The translations under genes and the position numbers were made by a program. Under the pieces are notes generated by a model. It was not told where the DNA came from and did no database searches. It was given only the letters and a program-made list of their open reading frames with translations. A stretch of DNA of 64,000 nucleotides from NCBI RefSeq assembly GCF_900604355.1, contig NZ_UWOE01000001.1, forward strand, positions 248,001 through 312,000, given 5' to 3'. Below are positions 25,663-34,053 of the stretch, piece by piece (the stretch's first letter is position 1; each line of letters starts with the position of its first letter). Source of the DNA: Luxibacter massiliensis (GTDB lineage: Bacteria > Bacillota > Clostridia > Lachnospirales > Lachnospiraceae).

Positions 25663-26070
25663 ATGAAAGAAAAACTAATACGGTTTATGCAGGGCAGATA
25701 TGGGGTGGATTTCCTCTCAAAATTTTTATTGGCTGCGGGATTAATTGTGGTTCTGCTTTCTTCCATATTTGCTGGTGAAATCATAGGGACAGTGTGCTAT
25801 GTTTTAGGATGGGTGTTGATTATATACTGCTATTTTAGGATGTTTTCAAGGAATGTAAGCAAACGGTATGCAGAGAATCAGGCATTCCTGGCAAAAACGT
25901 ACAAAATCCGGAGTTTCTTCCAGAGACAGAAAAATATGTGGACCCAGAGGAAAACATATCATATCTATAAATGCCCTGGCTGCGGACAGAAAATACGGAT
26001 ACCCCGGGGAAAAGGAAAGATAGAAGTACGCTGCCCAAAATGCAGTGCCACATTTATTAAGAAGAGTTAA
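25663..26070 (+). CDS. Small membrane protein with C-terminal zinc ribbon
   Basis: About 135 residues. There are two membrane helices (FLLAAGLIVVLLSSIFA and TVCYVLGWVLIIYCYF), a basic linker, then CPGC...CPKC with about 20 residues between the pairs, a zinc ribbon. Function unknown. The ATG at 25663 lies 8 nt after GTGAGGG; longer in-frame starts at 25609 and 25657 lack a good site. Monocistronic, ended by a strong terminator. Confidence 0.75.
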   Translation: MKEKLIRFMQGRYGVDFLSKFLLAAGLIVVLLSSIFAGEIIGTVCYVLGWVLIIYCYFRMFSRNVSKRYAENQAFLAKTYKIRSFFQRQKNMWTQRKTYHIYKCPGCGQKIRIPRGKGKIEVRCPKCSATFIKKS

Positions 26071-26080
26071 TAGAAAATAT

Positions 26081-26133
26081 AAAATAAACGATGCCCCCAT
26101 AGCCATACGGCTATGGAGGCATCGTTATTTTTG
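26081..26133 (+). terminator. Intrinsic terminator after zinc-ribbon protein
   Basis: AACGATGCCCCCATAGCC (26087-26104) pairs with GGCTATGGAGGCATCGTT (26109-26126) with one G-T pair, followed by ATTTTTG. The A/T-rich borders on both sides make it a possible bidirectional terminator. Confidence 0.9.
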
Positions 26134-26154
26134 GAATATTCTGACAATGGAGAG

Positions 26155-26202
26155 CAAAGGGGACAGTCCCCTTTGCAAAAGGGACAGACCCTTTTGCAAA
26201 GT
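26155..26202. repeat. GGGACAG-type short palindromic repeat
   Basis: AAAGGGGACAGTCCCCTTTG followed by CAAAAGGGACAGACCCTTTTG. Each half can fold on itself, and the two can pair with each other. Related copies are at 36697, 38590 and 58644. Intergenic. Confidence 0.85.
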
Positions 26203-26278
26203 TTGACTTTTCCAAAATCTTATCGTAACATATTAGCCATACGTGATTGTTAATAGAGTATAAAGAGGTGTGGTGCTG

Positions 26279-27913
26279 ATGGGGATTACGGTTAGAGAGG
26301 CGTTGGAGATAAATCCGCTGAAAAAATGCCGTTTAATAGCAGGGGAGGCAGGTTTGGACAATGTAATTTGTTGCATTGATACAATGGAGGTGCCCAATAT
26401 TCTGCCATGGCTTAAGAAAAATGAGCTTTTAATTACGACTGCATATGTGATAAAGGATGACGAAAAGGCTCTGACCAGGATTATTCAGGGGTTATATAAT
26501 GTAAAAGCGGCAGGGATTGCGCTTAAAACCAGATTTCTGGGGGATATCCCAGCCAATGTATTGCGTTTGGCAGATAAGCTGGGAGTGCCGGTAATTATTA
26601 TACCTGCAGAGGTTGCGTTTATAGATGTTACTAACCCCTTAATGAAGCGGATTGTGGATGACCAAAATGTAAAATTAGAATTTACAAAAAGAATGAACGA
26701 AAGGTTTATGAAACTTCAAATAGAGGGAGGCAGCTTTGATTCCATCTGCCAGGCTCTGGGAAGCCTGCTGCAGTGTGATGTGGTGATTACGTATCAAAAT
26801 TGTGAAGTGCTTAGCTTTTATTTAGGAGATGGCGGGAGCCGGGAAAAGTGGATGGAGAGAAATGAAAATGGTGTTATATTTCTCAAGCCAGTCCTAAGAA
26901 AAAGGCGTGTATACAGAGGCGAGAGGGGGCCTTTGCCGCTTGATACCGATTTTGAAATTATGGTGTGCCCCATTAATGTAAGGGATAAATGCCAAGGGTA
27001 TCTATATGTATTGGGGAAACAGGGGCAGCTTACAGAGATGATGCAGATTGCCGTAAGACAGGCCGCTGTACATACGGCATTAGAATTTACCAATAAGGGA
27101 ATTATCGAAGAAAGGGGATTTTATCAGGAGACACAATTTTTTCTGGATTTAATCAACCAGAATATCCTGTCCGAAGAGGAGGCACAAAACAGAGCGCAGG
27201 GCCTGGGATGGGAGCCTCTTCCCTGCCGTATGATAATCTCCGATATCAATGGCTTTGAGGAGTTTGTTAAGGGCAGGAATGAAGGGGAAATCCAGGATAT
27301 TAAGAATAGCATTTTAGGAGAATATAAAGGCGCATTACAAAAGCATATGAGGGGATTTTTTGTCACGAACTTGAGTGACAGATTTTACTGCCTTTTACCG
27401 GTAAAGGCGGGCAAAACAGATATTGTCGAGGTAATGGAAGAAGTTTACAAAAAATTAGACAGTAAATTTGCCTTGAGCGTGACTACAGGAGCATCCTCTG
27501 TTATTACTTGCTTTAGGCAGTTTGGGCCAGCATATGAGGAAGGCCAGGAAGCGGTAGAGATAGGGAAAAAGGGTGGTAAGAAAGCACAGGTTTTTTTTAT
27601 TGAGGACTTACAGGTGGATCAGATTTTTCTCGAAATGGGAAGGCAAGAGAATTTCCAAAGATTCAGCAAAAATATCCTGGACCGCCTGGAAGAGTATGAT
27701 AAAAATCATGACAGCTGCCTGCTGGACACTCTTGAGGTATTGACAGAAAACGGAGGGGCACGCAAGGAAACGGCTAATAAATTATTTTTGCATAGGAATA
27801 CACTGATTTATCGCTTGGCACAGATCGAGGAGATTACAGGATATAATTTAAGCGACCATGAAGTTATTTTTATGCTTACCATGGCATTTAAAATACGTAG
27901 GTACAGAGCCTGA
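26279..27913 (+). CDS. PucR-family transcriptional regulator
   Basis: About 544 residues. The N-terminal PucR domain (GITVREALEINPLKKCRLIAGE and KKNELLITTAYVIKD) is followed by a GAF-like middle and the C-terminal HTH_30 domain (TANKLFLHRNTLIYRLAQIEE). PucR proteins activate purine or amino-acid catabolic genes in response to pathway metabolites. The ATG at 26279 is chosen over the GTG at 26270 from its distance to AAGAGG. Directly downstream are a nucleobase-type permease and a C-N hydrolase, the probable targets. Confidence 0.88.
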   Translation: MGITVREALEINPLKKCRLIAGEAGLDNVICCIDTMEVPNILPWLKKNELLITTAYVIKDDEKALTRIIQGLYNVKAAGIALKTRFLGDIPANVLRLADKLGVPVIIIPAEVAFIDVTNPLMKRIVDDQNVKLEFTKRMNERFMKLQIEGGSFDSICQALGSLLQCDVVITYQNCEVLSFYLGDGGSREKWMERNENGVIFLKPVLRKRRVYRGERGPLPLDTDFEIMVCPINVRDKCQGYLYVLGKQGQLTEMMQIAVRQAAVHTALEFTNKGIIEERGFYQETQFFLDLINQNILSEEEAQNRAQGLGWEPLPCRMIISDINGFEEFVKGRNEGEIQDIKNSILGEYKGALQKHMRGFFVTNLSDRFYCLLPVKAGKTDIVEVMEEVYKKLDSKFALSVTTGASSVITCFRQFGPAYEEGQEAVEIGKKGGKKAQVFFIEDLQVDQIFLEMGRQENFQRFSKNILDRLEEYDKNHDSCLLDTLEVLTENGGARKETANKLFLHRNTLIYRLAQIEEITGYNLSDHEVIFMLTMAFKIRRYRA

Positions 27914-28030
27914 AAAGGCTGTAGGCGGCACGCCCAAACAGGAATGCGGAATTTTGTGCGCAACGAATGATGATGAAAAATGAAAGGTGTGGTATATTTT
28001 TAACAACAAAAAATGAGATAAAAAGCAGAT

Positions 28031-28061
28031 AAGCTGTACCAAAAGGAAGGTGCAGCTTTTT
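28031..28061 (+). terminator. Terminator after pucR-like gene
   Basis: AAGCTGTACC (28031-28040) pairs with GGTGCAGCTT (28049-28058) with one G-T pair, then TTTG. It separates the regulator from the permease gene, which therefore needs its own start of transcription or read-through. Confidence 0.65.
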
Positions 28062-28107
28062 GTAAACAGAGAGCTTTTTATCGAATGAGAGAAGGGAGCG
28101 GGTAAAA

Positions 28108-29400
28108 ATGGAAAAAGAGAAGGTGAGTGTTCTCAACGATTATGCCACATCTTCTGTACCAGAAGAAAAGACCTATAACTGGCTTTCAATGGGACTAATA
28201 TGGGCTGGGGTAGGTATTAATCTGGGAATGATTGTAATCGGGGGTGCACTGGGGAATGGGTTAAGCTTTAAGCAGGCAACCCTGGCTGCATTTATAGGGG
28301 GAGTGGTGTTGGCTATTGTCACTTCAGTATGCGGCGTGATTGGAGCACATACTCATTTATCTACAGCAATGATCAGTTCTTTTACATTTGGAAAAGCTGC
28401 TATTATCATTATTGCGCTGATACAGGCATTTGGCTCCTATGGCTGGTTCGGAGTCCAGCTGGGGTTGTTTGGAGAGACTGTGAGCACTACCATTAAGATG
28501 GCCACGGGACTGGTTTTGCCAACTATACTATGTATTATTGTGGGCGGCATTTTAATGATACTGACATCTACATTTGGGTATAAAAGTTTGGATTTACTGA
28601 GTAAAATTGCAGTTCCGCTTTTGATTATTTTGCTTCTGGCCTCAGTTGTTAAAGTAATGCAGGGGTACAGCGTGGGCGAAATTGTAGAGTTTCAAGCTGC
28701 TGGTGAGGCAATTTCAATCGGATATGGTATTTCAAGTGCGATTGCTTCTTTCATTGTTGGTGCAGTAGTCGCACCGGACGTCTCCAGATATGCAAAATCA
28801 CCTAAAGATACAGTGCTAGCCTCCATTTTTGCATTTGCCATTGTAGTGCCTATGATGCTGGTTGTTGGCTGTGTGATGGCCCAGGTGACAGGAACGGCAG
28901 ATATTATTGATATTATGTTAAAGTTAGGCTGGGGATTTGCGGCTCTTTTGGTTCTGATGCTGGCTCAGTGGACTTCCAATGACAATAACTTGTATTGTGC
29001 GGCCCTGGGGTTCGCCGTAGTATTTAAAAAAATGAAGAAATACCAAATTACAATTATTTCTGGTATTATTGGAATCTTGCTGGCCTTAACTGGTATTGCA
29101 GAAAATATCACCAGTTTTTTAAATTATCTGGGTGTCCTGATTCCACCTATGGGCGGTGTTTTGGCTTCTGACTATTACTTTTTCCATAAATCCAGATATA
29201 GAGAGGAATTAGCGGGGGAAGTTAAGAGTATTGAAATTCCCGCGTGTACTGCCTGGGTAGTTGGATCTGTCCTATCATTTGTCACTACATATACTTCATT
29301 CAGCATCACAACTGTTCCGAGTATTGATGGTATACTGGCTGCATTTCTGGTTCATTTTATATGGTCAAAGGTGAGTGAAAAAAATAGGTCAATATCTTAA
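28108..29400 (+). CDS. NCS1-family cytosine/nucleobase permease (CodB-like)
   Basis: 430 residues with about 12 membrane helices. The N-terminal SVPEEKTYNWLSMGLIWAGVGINLG segment, GSYGWFGVQLGLFGE and VAPDVSRYAKSPKD are characteristic of CodB-type cation symporters for cytosine and related compounds. GAAGGGAGCGGG precedes the ATG. Its neighbours (PucR-type regulator, amidase) suggest uptake of a purine/pyrimidine-derived or amide compound for catabolism. Confidence 0.88.
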   Translation: MEKEKVSVLNDYATSSVPEEKTYNWLSMGLIWAGVGINLGMIVIGGALGNGLSFKQATLAAFIGGVVLAIVTSVCGVIGAHTHLSTAMISSFTFGKAAIIIIALIQAFGSYGWFGVQLGLFGETVSTTIKMATGLVLPTILCIIVGGILMILTSTFGYKSLDLLSKIAVPLLIILLLASVVKVMQGYSVGEIVEFQAAGEAISIGYGISSAIASFIVGAVVAPDVSRYAKSPKDTVLASIFAFAIVVPMMLVVGCVMAQVTGTADIIDIMLKLGWGFAALLVLMLAQWTSNDNNLYCAALGFAVVFKKMKKYQITIISGIIGILLALTGIAENITSFLNYLGVLIPPMGGVLASDYYFFHKSRYREELAGEVKSIEIPACTAWVVGSVLSFVTTYTSFSITTVPSIDGILAAFLVHFIWSKVSEKNRSIS

Positions 29401-29541
29401 ATTCACTGGTTGGATATATGATTTATAAGCTGGGATATAGCATAGGAAATCTGTCTCTGGAAGAGGTGGATAGAGTAATACATGGAGAATATTCCCATGA
29501 GTATCACTTGTACATATATATTAAAGGAGAAGGAGAGGCTT

Positions 29542-30366
29542 ATGAGCAGAAATGTGACAGTTGGACTTGTCCAGATGGATTGTGTGCTGATGGATAAAGA
29601 AAAAAATCTAAATAAAATGTCAGAGTACTTAGAGGAGGCATCTAGTAAAAATGTTGATATAATATGTTTCCCAGAAATGTGTACCACAGGGTATAGTCCC
29701 GATTTAATAAAAGGAAAATATTTAGATCTGGCAGAGGAACCTGACGGGGAGACCTTCAAACTATTGAGTGAAAAAGCAAAAAAGTGCCAGATGTATATTG
29801 CAGCTCCAATAGTGTTGAAAGGTGAGATGCCAGGTGTGCTCTATAATGGGTTGATTATGGTTGGAAAAGATGGGGCTTTGATGGGGACATATAATAAGAC
29901 ACATCTGTGGGCAGGAGAGCGTTTCTGGTTTAGGGCGGGGTGCGATTATCCAGTTTTTAAGACTGAGTTTGGAAATGTAGGTATGATGATTTGTTATGAC
30001 GGGGGATTTCCAGAGGTATCCAGGATCCTTACTCTTAAAGGGGCAGAATTAATCCTGTGCCCAAGCGCATTCCCTATTTGGGATAAAGATATGTGGGATA
30101 TTTACTTTGCATCTCGTGCATTGGAAAATGGCTGCTTTGTGGCTGGCATTAACCGTGTGGGCACGGAAGGGAGCTGCCAGATGTTTGGGGATAATAAAAT
30201 CTTTAACCCGAGAGGCAAAAAACTCGCGGAGGCACCAATGTATGAGGAAGCGCTTCTGACTTGTACAATTGATTTGGAGGAAGTTGCTTTTTACAGAGAA
30301 AATGAGGTTGTATATTTAAGAGACCGTAGGCCAGAAACTTACGGGGCAATTGCGCAGCTATATTGA
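29542..30366 (+). CDS. Carbon-nitrogen hydrolase (nitrilase superfamily)
   Basis: About 274 residues with the full catalytic triad of the superfamily: Glu45 (CFPEMCTTGY), Lys119 (YNKTHLW) and Cys151 (MICYDGGFPE). It hydrolyses a carbon-nitrogen bond in an amide or N-carbamoyl compound. Given the CodB-like permease and PucR regulator, an N-carbamoyl or ureido substrate is a reasonable guess. The ATG at 29542 lies 7 nt behind GGAGAGG; the upstream in-frame ATG at 29482 has no such site. Confidence 0.88.
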   Translation: MSRNVTVGLVQMDCVLMDKEKNLNKMSEYLEEASSKNVDIICFPEMCTTGYSPDLIKGKYLDLAEEPDGETFKLLSEKAKKCQMYIAAPIVLKGEMPGVLYNGLIMVGKDGALMGTYNKTHLWAGERFWFRAGCDYPVFKTEFGNVGMMICYDGGFPEVSRILTLKGAELILCPSAFPIWDKDMWDIYFASRALENGCFVAGINRVGTEGSCQMFGDNKIFNPRGKKLAEAPMYEEALLTCTIDLEEVAFYRENEVVYLRDRRPETYGAIAQLY

Positions 30367-30405
30367 TGACTTAAGGGGAGAAGTTATTAAGGATATTAAT
30401 TTGTG

Positions 30406-30524
30406 AAATGCACGCTGCGGTTTTGGGGGAGCTAAAGAGGTTAGGGCGAGTCGGTATAAAGCAATAGGAAGCCAGGCCTACCTGAAAACGGGGCGTGCAT
30501 GCCATGCAGATATGCAGTGCATTT
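30406..30524 (+). other. Candidate structured RNA element with mutually exclusive stems
   Basis: ATGCACGC (30408-30415) pairs perfectly with GCGTGCAT (30493-30500), closing about 77 nt. The same 5' segment as AAATGCAC (30406-30413) also pairs perfectly with GTGCATTT (30517-30524) followed by T. The two pairings exclude each other, as in riboswitches or attenuators. It lies after the C-N hydrolase gene and just before the tRNA-Leu promoter, contains no ORF, and matches no family I recognise. Confidence 0.4.
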
Positions 30525-30552
30525 TAAACTTTAAAGAATTTAAAAATAGGGG

Positions 30553-30582
30553 TTTACAAAAAGAGATTGTTTATGATATAAT
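30553..30582 (+). promoter_or_regulatory. Promoter of tRNA-Leu
   Basis: TTTACA (30553-30558), 18-nt spacer, TATAAT (30577-30582), ending 12 bp before the tRNA. Confidence 0.75.
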
Positions 30583-30594
30583 TCCATTTGTCGA

Positions 30595-30678
30595 GCGGAA
30601 GTGGCGGAATGGCAGACGCGCTAGATTCAGGTTCTAGTGGGAGTTTATCCTGTGAGAGTTCAAGTCTCTTCTTCCGCA
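30595..30678 (+). tRNA. tRNA-Leu (anticodon CAG)
   Basis: Acceptor GCGGAAG (30595-30601) pairs with CTTCCGC (30671-30677), discriminator A. The anticodon arm is CTAGA-TTCAGGT-TCTAG, giving CAG. A long variable arm (TGGGAGTTTATCCTG region) and T arm (GAGAGTTCAAGTCTCT) confirm a class II leucine tRNA. CCA is not encoded. Confidence 0.95.
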
Positions 30679-30691
30679 TATAATTTATGGC

Positions 30692-30735
30692 AGCGTAAAG
30701 TATCTATTTTGATCAGGATACTTTGCGCTTTTTGT
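30692..30735 (+). terminator. Terminator of tRNA-Leu
   Basis: AGCGTAAAGTATC pairs with GATACTTTGCGCT with a minor bulge, followed by TTTTTG. Confidence 0.85.
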
Positions 30736-30800
30736 TTGTTCTACACTATAAAAAGTTTTGTCAGGCTTTTTATAGGGCATGAACTTAGAAAAGACTACAA

Positions 30801-30825
30801 AAGAGGGCGTAAGCTCTCTTTTTTT
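30801..30825 (+). terminator. Second small terminator ahead of the fab promoter
   Basis: AAGAG (30801-30805) pairs with CTCTT (30816-30820), followed by TTTTT. It insulates the fatty acid operon from upstream transcription. The stem is short. Confidence 0.5.
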
Positions 30826-30826
30826 C

Positions 30827-30870
30827 TTGACAAAAATAAATACTGTGATATACTTTGATAATCAAAGTAT
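30827..30870 (+). promoter_or_regulatory. fab operon promoter with FabT-type operator
   Basis: TTGACA (30827-30832), 16-nt spacer, TATACT (30849-30854). A perfect 9-3-9 palindrome ATACTTTGA-TAA-TCAAAGTAT (30850-30870) overlaps the -10. It matches the TTTGA-N-TCAAA core of the FabT box of lactic acid bacteria. A FabT-like MarR gene lies at the far end of the same cluster (41714-42160), so autoregulated repression by blocking RNA polymerase is likely. Confidence 0.85.
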
Positions 30871-30917
30871 TTGAAAAACAAAATATTTTTGTATAGAATT
30901 AATAGTGGAGAATTAAT

Positions 30918-31880
30918 ATGGTAGGAAAGATTTGCGGAACTGGCTCATATGTGCCAGAGCACATTCTGGATAATCATGATTTATCTAGGATTGTAGATAC
31001 AAATGATGAGTGGATCCAAGCAAGAACTGGGATCATTAGGAGGCATATTATAGAGGAGGACACAACGGTCTCAATGGCTGTCTATGCGTCTAAAGAGGCG
31101 CTTGAAGATAGTGGCACAGCGGCTGAAGAACTTGATTTAATTCTTGTGTCGACTTTTACCTCGCAGGTGCTGCTTCCCTGCACTGCGTGTGAAGTTCAGA
31201 AAGAGCTGGGGGCGGTCAATGCCACTGGGTTTGATTTGAATGCAGCCTGTACGGGATTTCTATTTGCCTATAATACAGCACAGGCGTATATTCATGCTGG
31301 GATTTACAAGACCATTTTGATTATCGGTGCAGAGAGCCTTTCGAATGTAGTTAATTGGAAAGATAGAGGAACCTGTATTTTATTTGGGGATGGCGCCGGA
31401 GCCTGTGTGATGAAGGCGCAGCAGGGAGAATTCTATCGCCCTATAACTTGTTCAGCAGGCACGCTGGGAAATGCCCTTACTTGTAAGAGCAGATGCTGTA
31501 ATGCGCAGGATTCTGAAAGAGATGATGTGGATTTCTTTATGAAAATGGATGGGCAGGCTGTCTTTAAGTTTGCAGTCAGGCGCGTTCCTGAGGTGATTTT
31601 AGAAGCAGTGGATGAGGCTGGCATAAAGCTGCCGCAGATAGATTATTTTATTCTCCATCAGGCAAATAAAAGAATTGTGGAGGCAGTGGCTAAGCGCTTA
31701 GGGGAAGATATAAACAAGTTCCCCATGAACATGGAAGAGTACGGAAATACTTCTTCTGCCAGTATCCCAATTCTTCTGGATGAGATGAATAAAAAAGGGA
31801 TGTTGAAAGAGGGAAATAAGCTGGTTATGGCCGGGTTTGGCGCAGGGTTATCCTGGGGGGCCATATATCTGGAATGGTAA
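30918..31880 (+). CDS. fabH: 3-oxoacyl-ACP synthase III
   Basis: 320 residues. The catalytic triad is visible: Cys111 in NAACTGF, His in FILHQANKRI and Asn in EYGNTSSASIP; the C-terminal GFGAGLSWGA is standard. FabH condenses acyl-CoA with malonyl-ACP to begin type II fatty acid synthesis. First gene of the fab/acc operon, directly behind the FabT-type operator. Confidence 0.96.
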   Translation: MVGKICGTGSYVPEHILDNHDLSRIVDTNDEWIQARTGIIRRHIIEEDTTVSMAVYASKEALEDSGTAAEELDLILVSTFTSQVLLPCTACEVQKELGAVNATGFDLNAACTGFLFAYNTAQAYIHAGIYKTILIIGAESLSNVVNWKDRGTCILFGDGAGACVMKAQQGEFYRPITCSAGTLGNALTCKSRCCNAQDSERDDVDFFMKMDGQAVFKFAVRRVPEVILEAVDEAGIKLPQIDYFILHQANKRIVEAVAKRLGEDINKFPMNMEEYGNTSSASIPILLDEMNKKGMLKEGNKLVMAGFGAGLSWGAIYLEW

Positions 31881-31946
31881 AGAATAAGGTAATTCCTGGT
31901 AAAGCCGGATTACATAGATATTTATTTAAGAAAGGAATTAAGAAAA

Positions 31947-32171
31947 ATGTTAGAAAAAGTAAAAGAGATTGTAGCAGATTCATTGGGAGCAGAAATCAGC
32001 ACACTTACAGAGGCAACATCTTTTAAAGATGATTTGTCAGCAGATTCACTGGATTTATTTGAGGTAGTGATGGCATTTGAAGAAGAATTTGGTGTGGAAA
32101 TCCCATCTGAGGATTTGGAGCAGATTGCGACTATCGGCGATGTTGTAAAGTATTTAGAGGCACATCAATAA
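31947..32171 (+). CDS. acpP: Acyl carrier protein
   Basis: 74 acidic residues with the phosphopantetheine site Ser34 in ADSLDL and the usual helix II/III sequence FEVVMAFEEEFGVEIPSEDLEQIATIGDVV. It carries growing acyl chains. GAAAGGAATTAAG precedes the ATG. Placed between fabH and fabK as in the streptococcal cluster. Confidence 0.96.
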   Translation: MLEKVKEIVADSLGAEISTLTEATSFKDDLSADSLDLFEVVMAFEEEFGVEIPSEDLEQIATIGDVVKYLEAHQ

Positions 32172-32201
32172 GTATATGATTTGTATAGAAAGGTTGTTAG
32201 T

Positions 32202-33140
32202 ATGAAAACAAAAGTAACCGAAATCTTAGGAACTGAATATCCGATTGTCCAGGGTGGAATGGCATGGGTTGCTGAGTATCATCTTGCAGCCGCCGTATCA
32301 GAGGCCGGCGGACTTGGACTGATAGGTGCGGCAAGTGCACCGGCTGACTGGGTACGGCAACAGATAAAAGAGGCAAAGAAACTGACAGATAAGCCGTTTG
32401 GGGTAAATATTATGCTGATGAGTCCCTATGCGGACGCAGTGGCAGAAGTTATTGTAGAAGAAGGGGTAAAAGTTGTTACTACAGGCGCTGGTTCCCCTGA
32501 AAAATATATGAAAATGTGGAAAGATGCTGGGGTAAAGGTAGTTCCTGTCGTTGCCTCTGTGGCGCTTGCAAAAAGGATGGAGCGCTGCGGCGCAGATGCA
32601 TTGGTAGCTGAAGGCACTGAGGCAGGCGGGCATATAGGCGAGAATACGACAATGGTGTTAGTGCCCCAGGTAGTGGATGCAGTGAATGTTCCGGTTATTG
32701 CCGCAGGCGGAATTGCAGACGGAAGAGGGATTGCTGCAGCATTTATGCTGGGCGCCCAGGGAGTACAGATGGGGACTCATTTTGTGGTTACAAAGGAATC
32801 GGCTGTCCATGAAAATTACAAAAAATGTATTTTAAAAGCAAGGGATATTGATTCACGGGTGACTGGCCGATCCACAGGACACCCTGTACGTGCCCTCCGC
32901 AATCAGATGACAAAGGATTACTTGAAAAAAGAGCAGGAGGGTGCTTCCTTTGAGGAATTGGAACTTCTTACTCTGGGAGGATTAAGAAAGGCCGTGGTTG
33001 ATGGGGACGTAATAAATGGAAGTGTCATGGCTGGGCAGATTGCAGGGATGGTGAAAGAGGAACTTTCCTGCAGGGAACTGATAGAAAGGCTTGTAAAGGG
33101 GACGGACAGTCTGATTGGGGGGGAAGGATTTTATGAGTAA
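32202..33140 (+). CDS. fabK: Enoyl-ACP reductase FabK
   Basis: 312 residues of the FMN-dependent nitronate monooxygenase/FabK fold: IVQGGMAWVAEYHLAAAVSEAGGLG, EGTEAGGHIGE (phosphate binding) and VIAAGGIADGRGIAAAFMLGAQGVQMGT. FabK performs the last reductive step of elongation with NAD(P)H in place of FabI. The ATG at 32202 has AAAGG 8 nt upstream; the TTG at 32181 is less likely. Overlaps fabD by 8 bp. Confidence 0.94.
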   Translation: MKTKVTEILGTEYPIVQGGMAWVAEYHLAAAVSEAGGLGLIGAASAPADWVRQQIKEAKKLTDKPFGVNIMLMSPYADAVAEVIVEEGVKVVTTGAGSPEKYMKMWKDAGVKVVPVVASVALAKRMERCGADALVAEGTEAGGHIGENTTMVLVPQVVDAVNVPVIAAGGIADGRGIAAAFMLGAQGVQMGTHFVVTKESAVHENYKKCILKARDIDSRVTGRSTGHPVRALRNQMTKDYLKKEQEGASFEELELLTLGGLRKAVVDGDVINGSVMAGQIAGMVKEELSCRELIERLVKGTDSLIGGEGFYE

Positions 33141-34053
33141 GACCGCATTTATTTTTCCCGGACAGGGCGCGCAGAAAGTAGGAATGGGAAAAGATTTTTA
33201 TGAACATAGTGAAAAAGCGGCGGCGGTTTTCGATGAAGCTTCCAGGCTGCTGAATATAGATATGAAAGCATTATGCTTTGAAGAAAATGATTTGCTGGAT
33301 CGGACGGAGTACACACAGGCAGCTCTAGTAACGGCCTGTCTGGCCATGGCAGAGGTACTGGGGGAAAAGGGCCTTCTGCCGGATGTCACTGCGGGACTGA
33401 GCTTGGGGGAGTATTGTGCAATTTCCATGGCAGGAGGGATGAGTAGGCAGGATGCTGTTATAGCTGTGCGGCAGAGAGGAATTTTAATGCAGAATGCAGT
33501 ACCAGACGGCAAGGGCGCAATGTCTGCTGTACTTGGCCTGTCTGCTGAAAAAATAAAAACTGTGCTTGATGGGATGAAGGGAGCCTACATTGCCAACTAT
33601 AATTGTCCGGGGCAGACTGTTATCACAGGATGGAAAGAGGATATAGAGAAGGCCGGGGAGATACTTAAGGAAAAAGGCGCAAAAAGAGTCTTGCCCTTGA
33701 ATGTCAGCGGCCCTTTTCATTCTCCGCTACTTGAGGGAGCAGGGGTGAAATTAGGAGAAGTTTTAGATTCCGTGGAATTTTCGTCTCTTAAAATACCGTA
33801 TGTAACGAATGTTACAGCAAAATTTGTGGAAGATGTCGGTGAGACAAAGGAGTTGTTGATCCGGCAGGTTGCTTCGTCTGTTTTCTGGGAGCAGAGTGTA
33901 GAGAATATGATAAAGGCCGGGGTTGAAACCTTTGTTGAGGTAGGGCCAGGCCGCACATTAGCTGGGTTTATAAAGAAAATTAATAAAGAGGCCGTAGTGT
34001 ATAACGTGGGAACATGGGAAGATATAGATAAGGTGGTTAGTAAATTATGTTAG
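33133..34053 (+). CDS. fabD: Malonyl-CoA:ACP transacylase
   Basis: 306 residues. N-terminal FIFPGQGAQKVGMGKDFY, nucleophile serine in GLSLGEY (Leu replaces the more usual His of GHSLGE), and catalytic His in VSGPFHSPLL. It moves malonyl from CoA to ACP. The ATG at 33133 lies 5 nt after GGAAGGA and overlaps the fabK end; its own end overlaps fabG by 7 bp. Confidence 0.95.
   Translation: MSKTAFIFPGQGAQKVGMGKDFYEHSEKAAAVFDEASRLLNIDMKALCFEENDLLDRTEYTQAALVTACLAMAEVLGEKGLLPDVTAGLSLGEYCAISMAGGMSRQDAVIAVRQRGILMQNAVPDGKGAMSAVLGLSAEKIKTVLDGMKGAYIANYNCPGQTVITGWKEDIEKAGEILKEKGAKRVLPLNVSGPFHSPLLEGAGVKLGEVLDSVEFSSLKIPYVTNVTAKFVEDVGETKELLIRQVASSVFWEQSVENMIKAGVETFVEVGPGRTLAGFIKKINKEAVVYNVGTWEDIDKVVSKLC

Noticed and set aside
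30637..30858. 73-residue ORF starting inside tRNA-Leu
   Set aside because: It overlaps the tRNA and two terminators and has no ribosome site.
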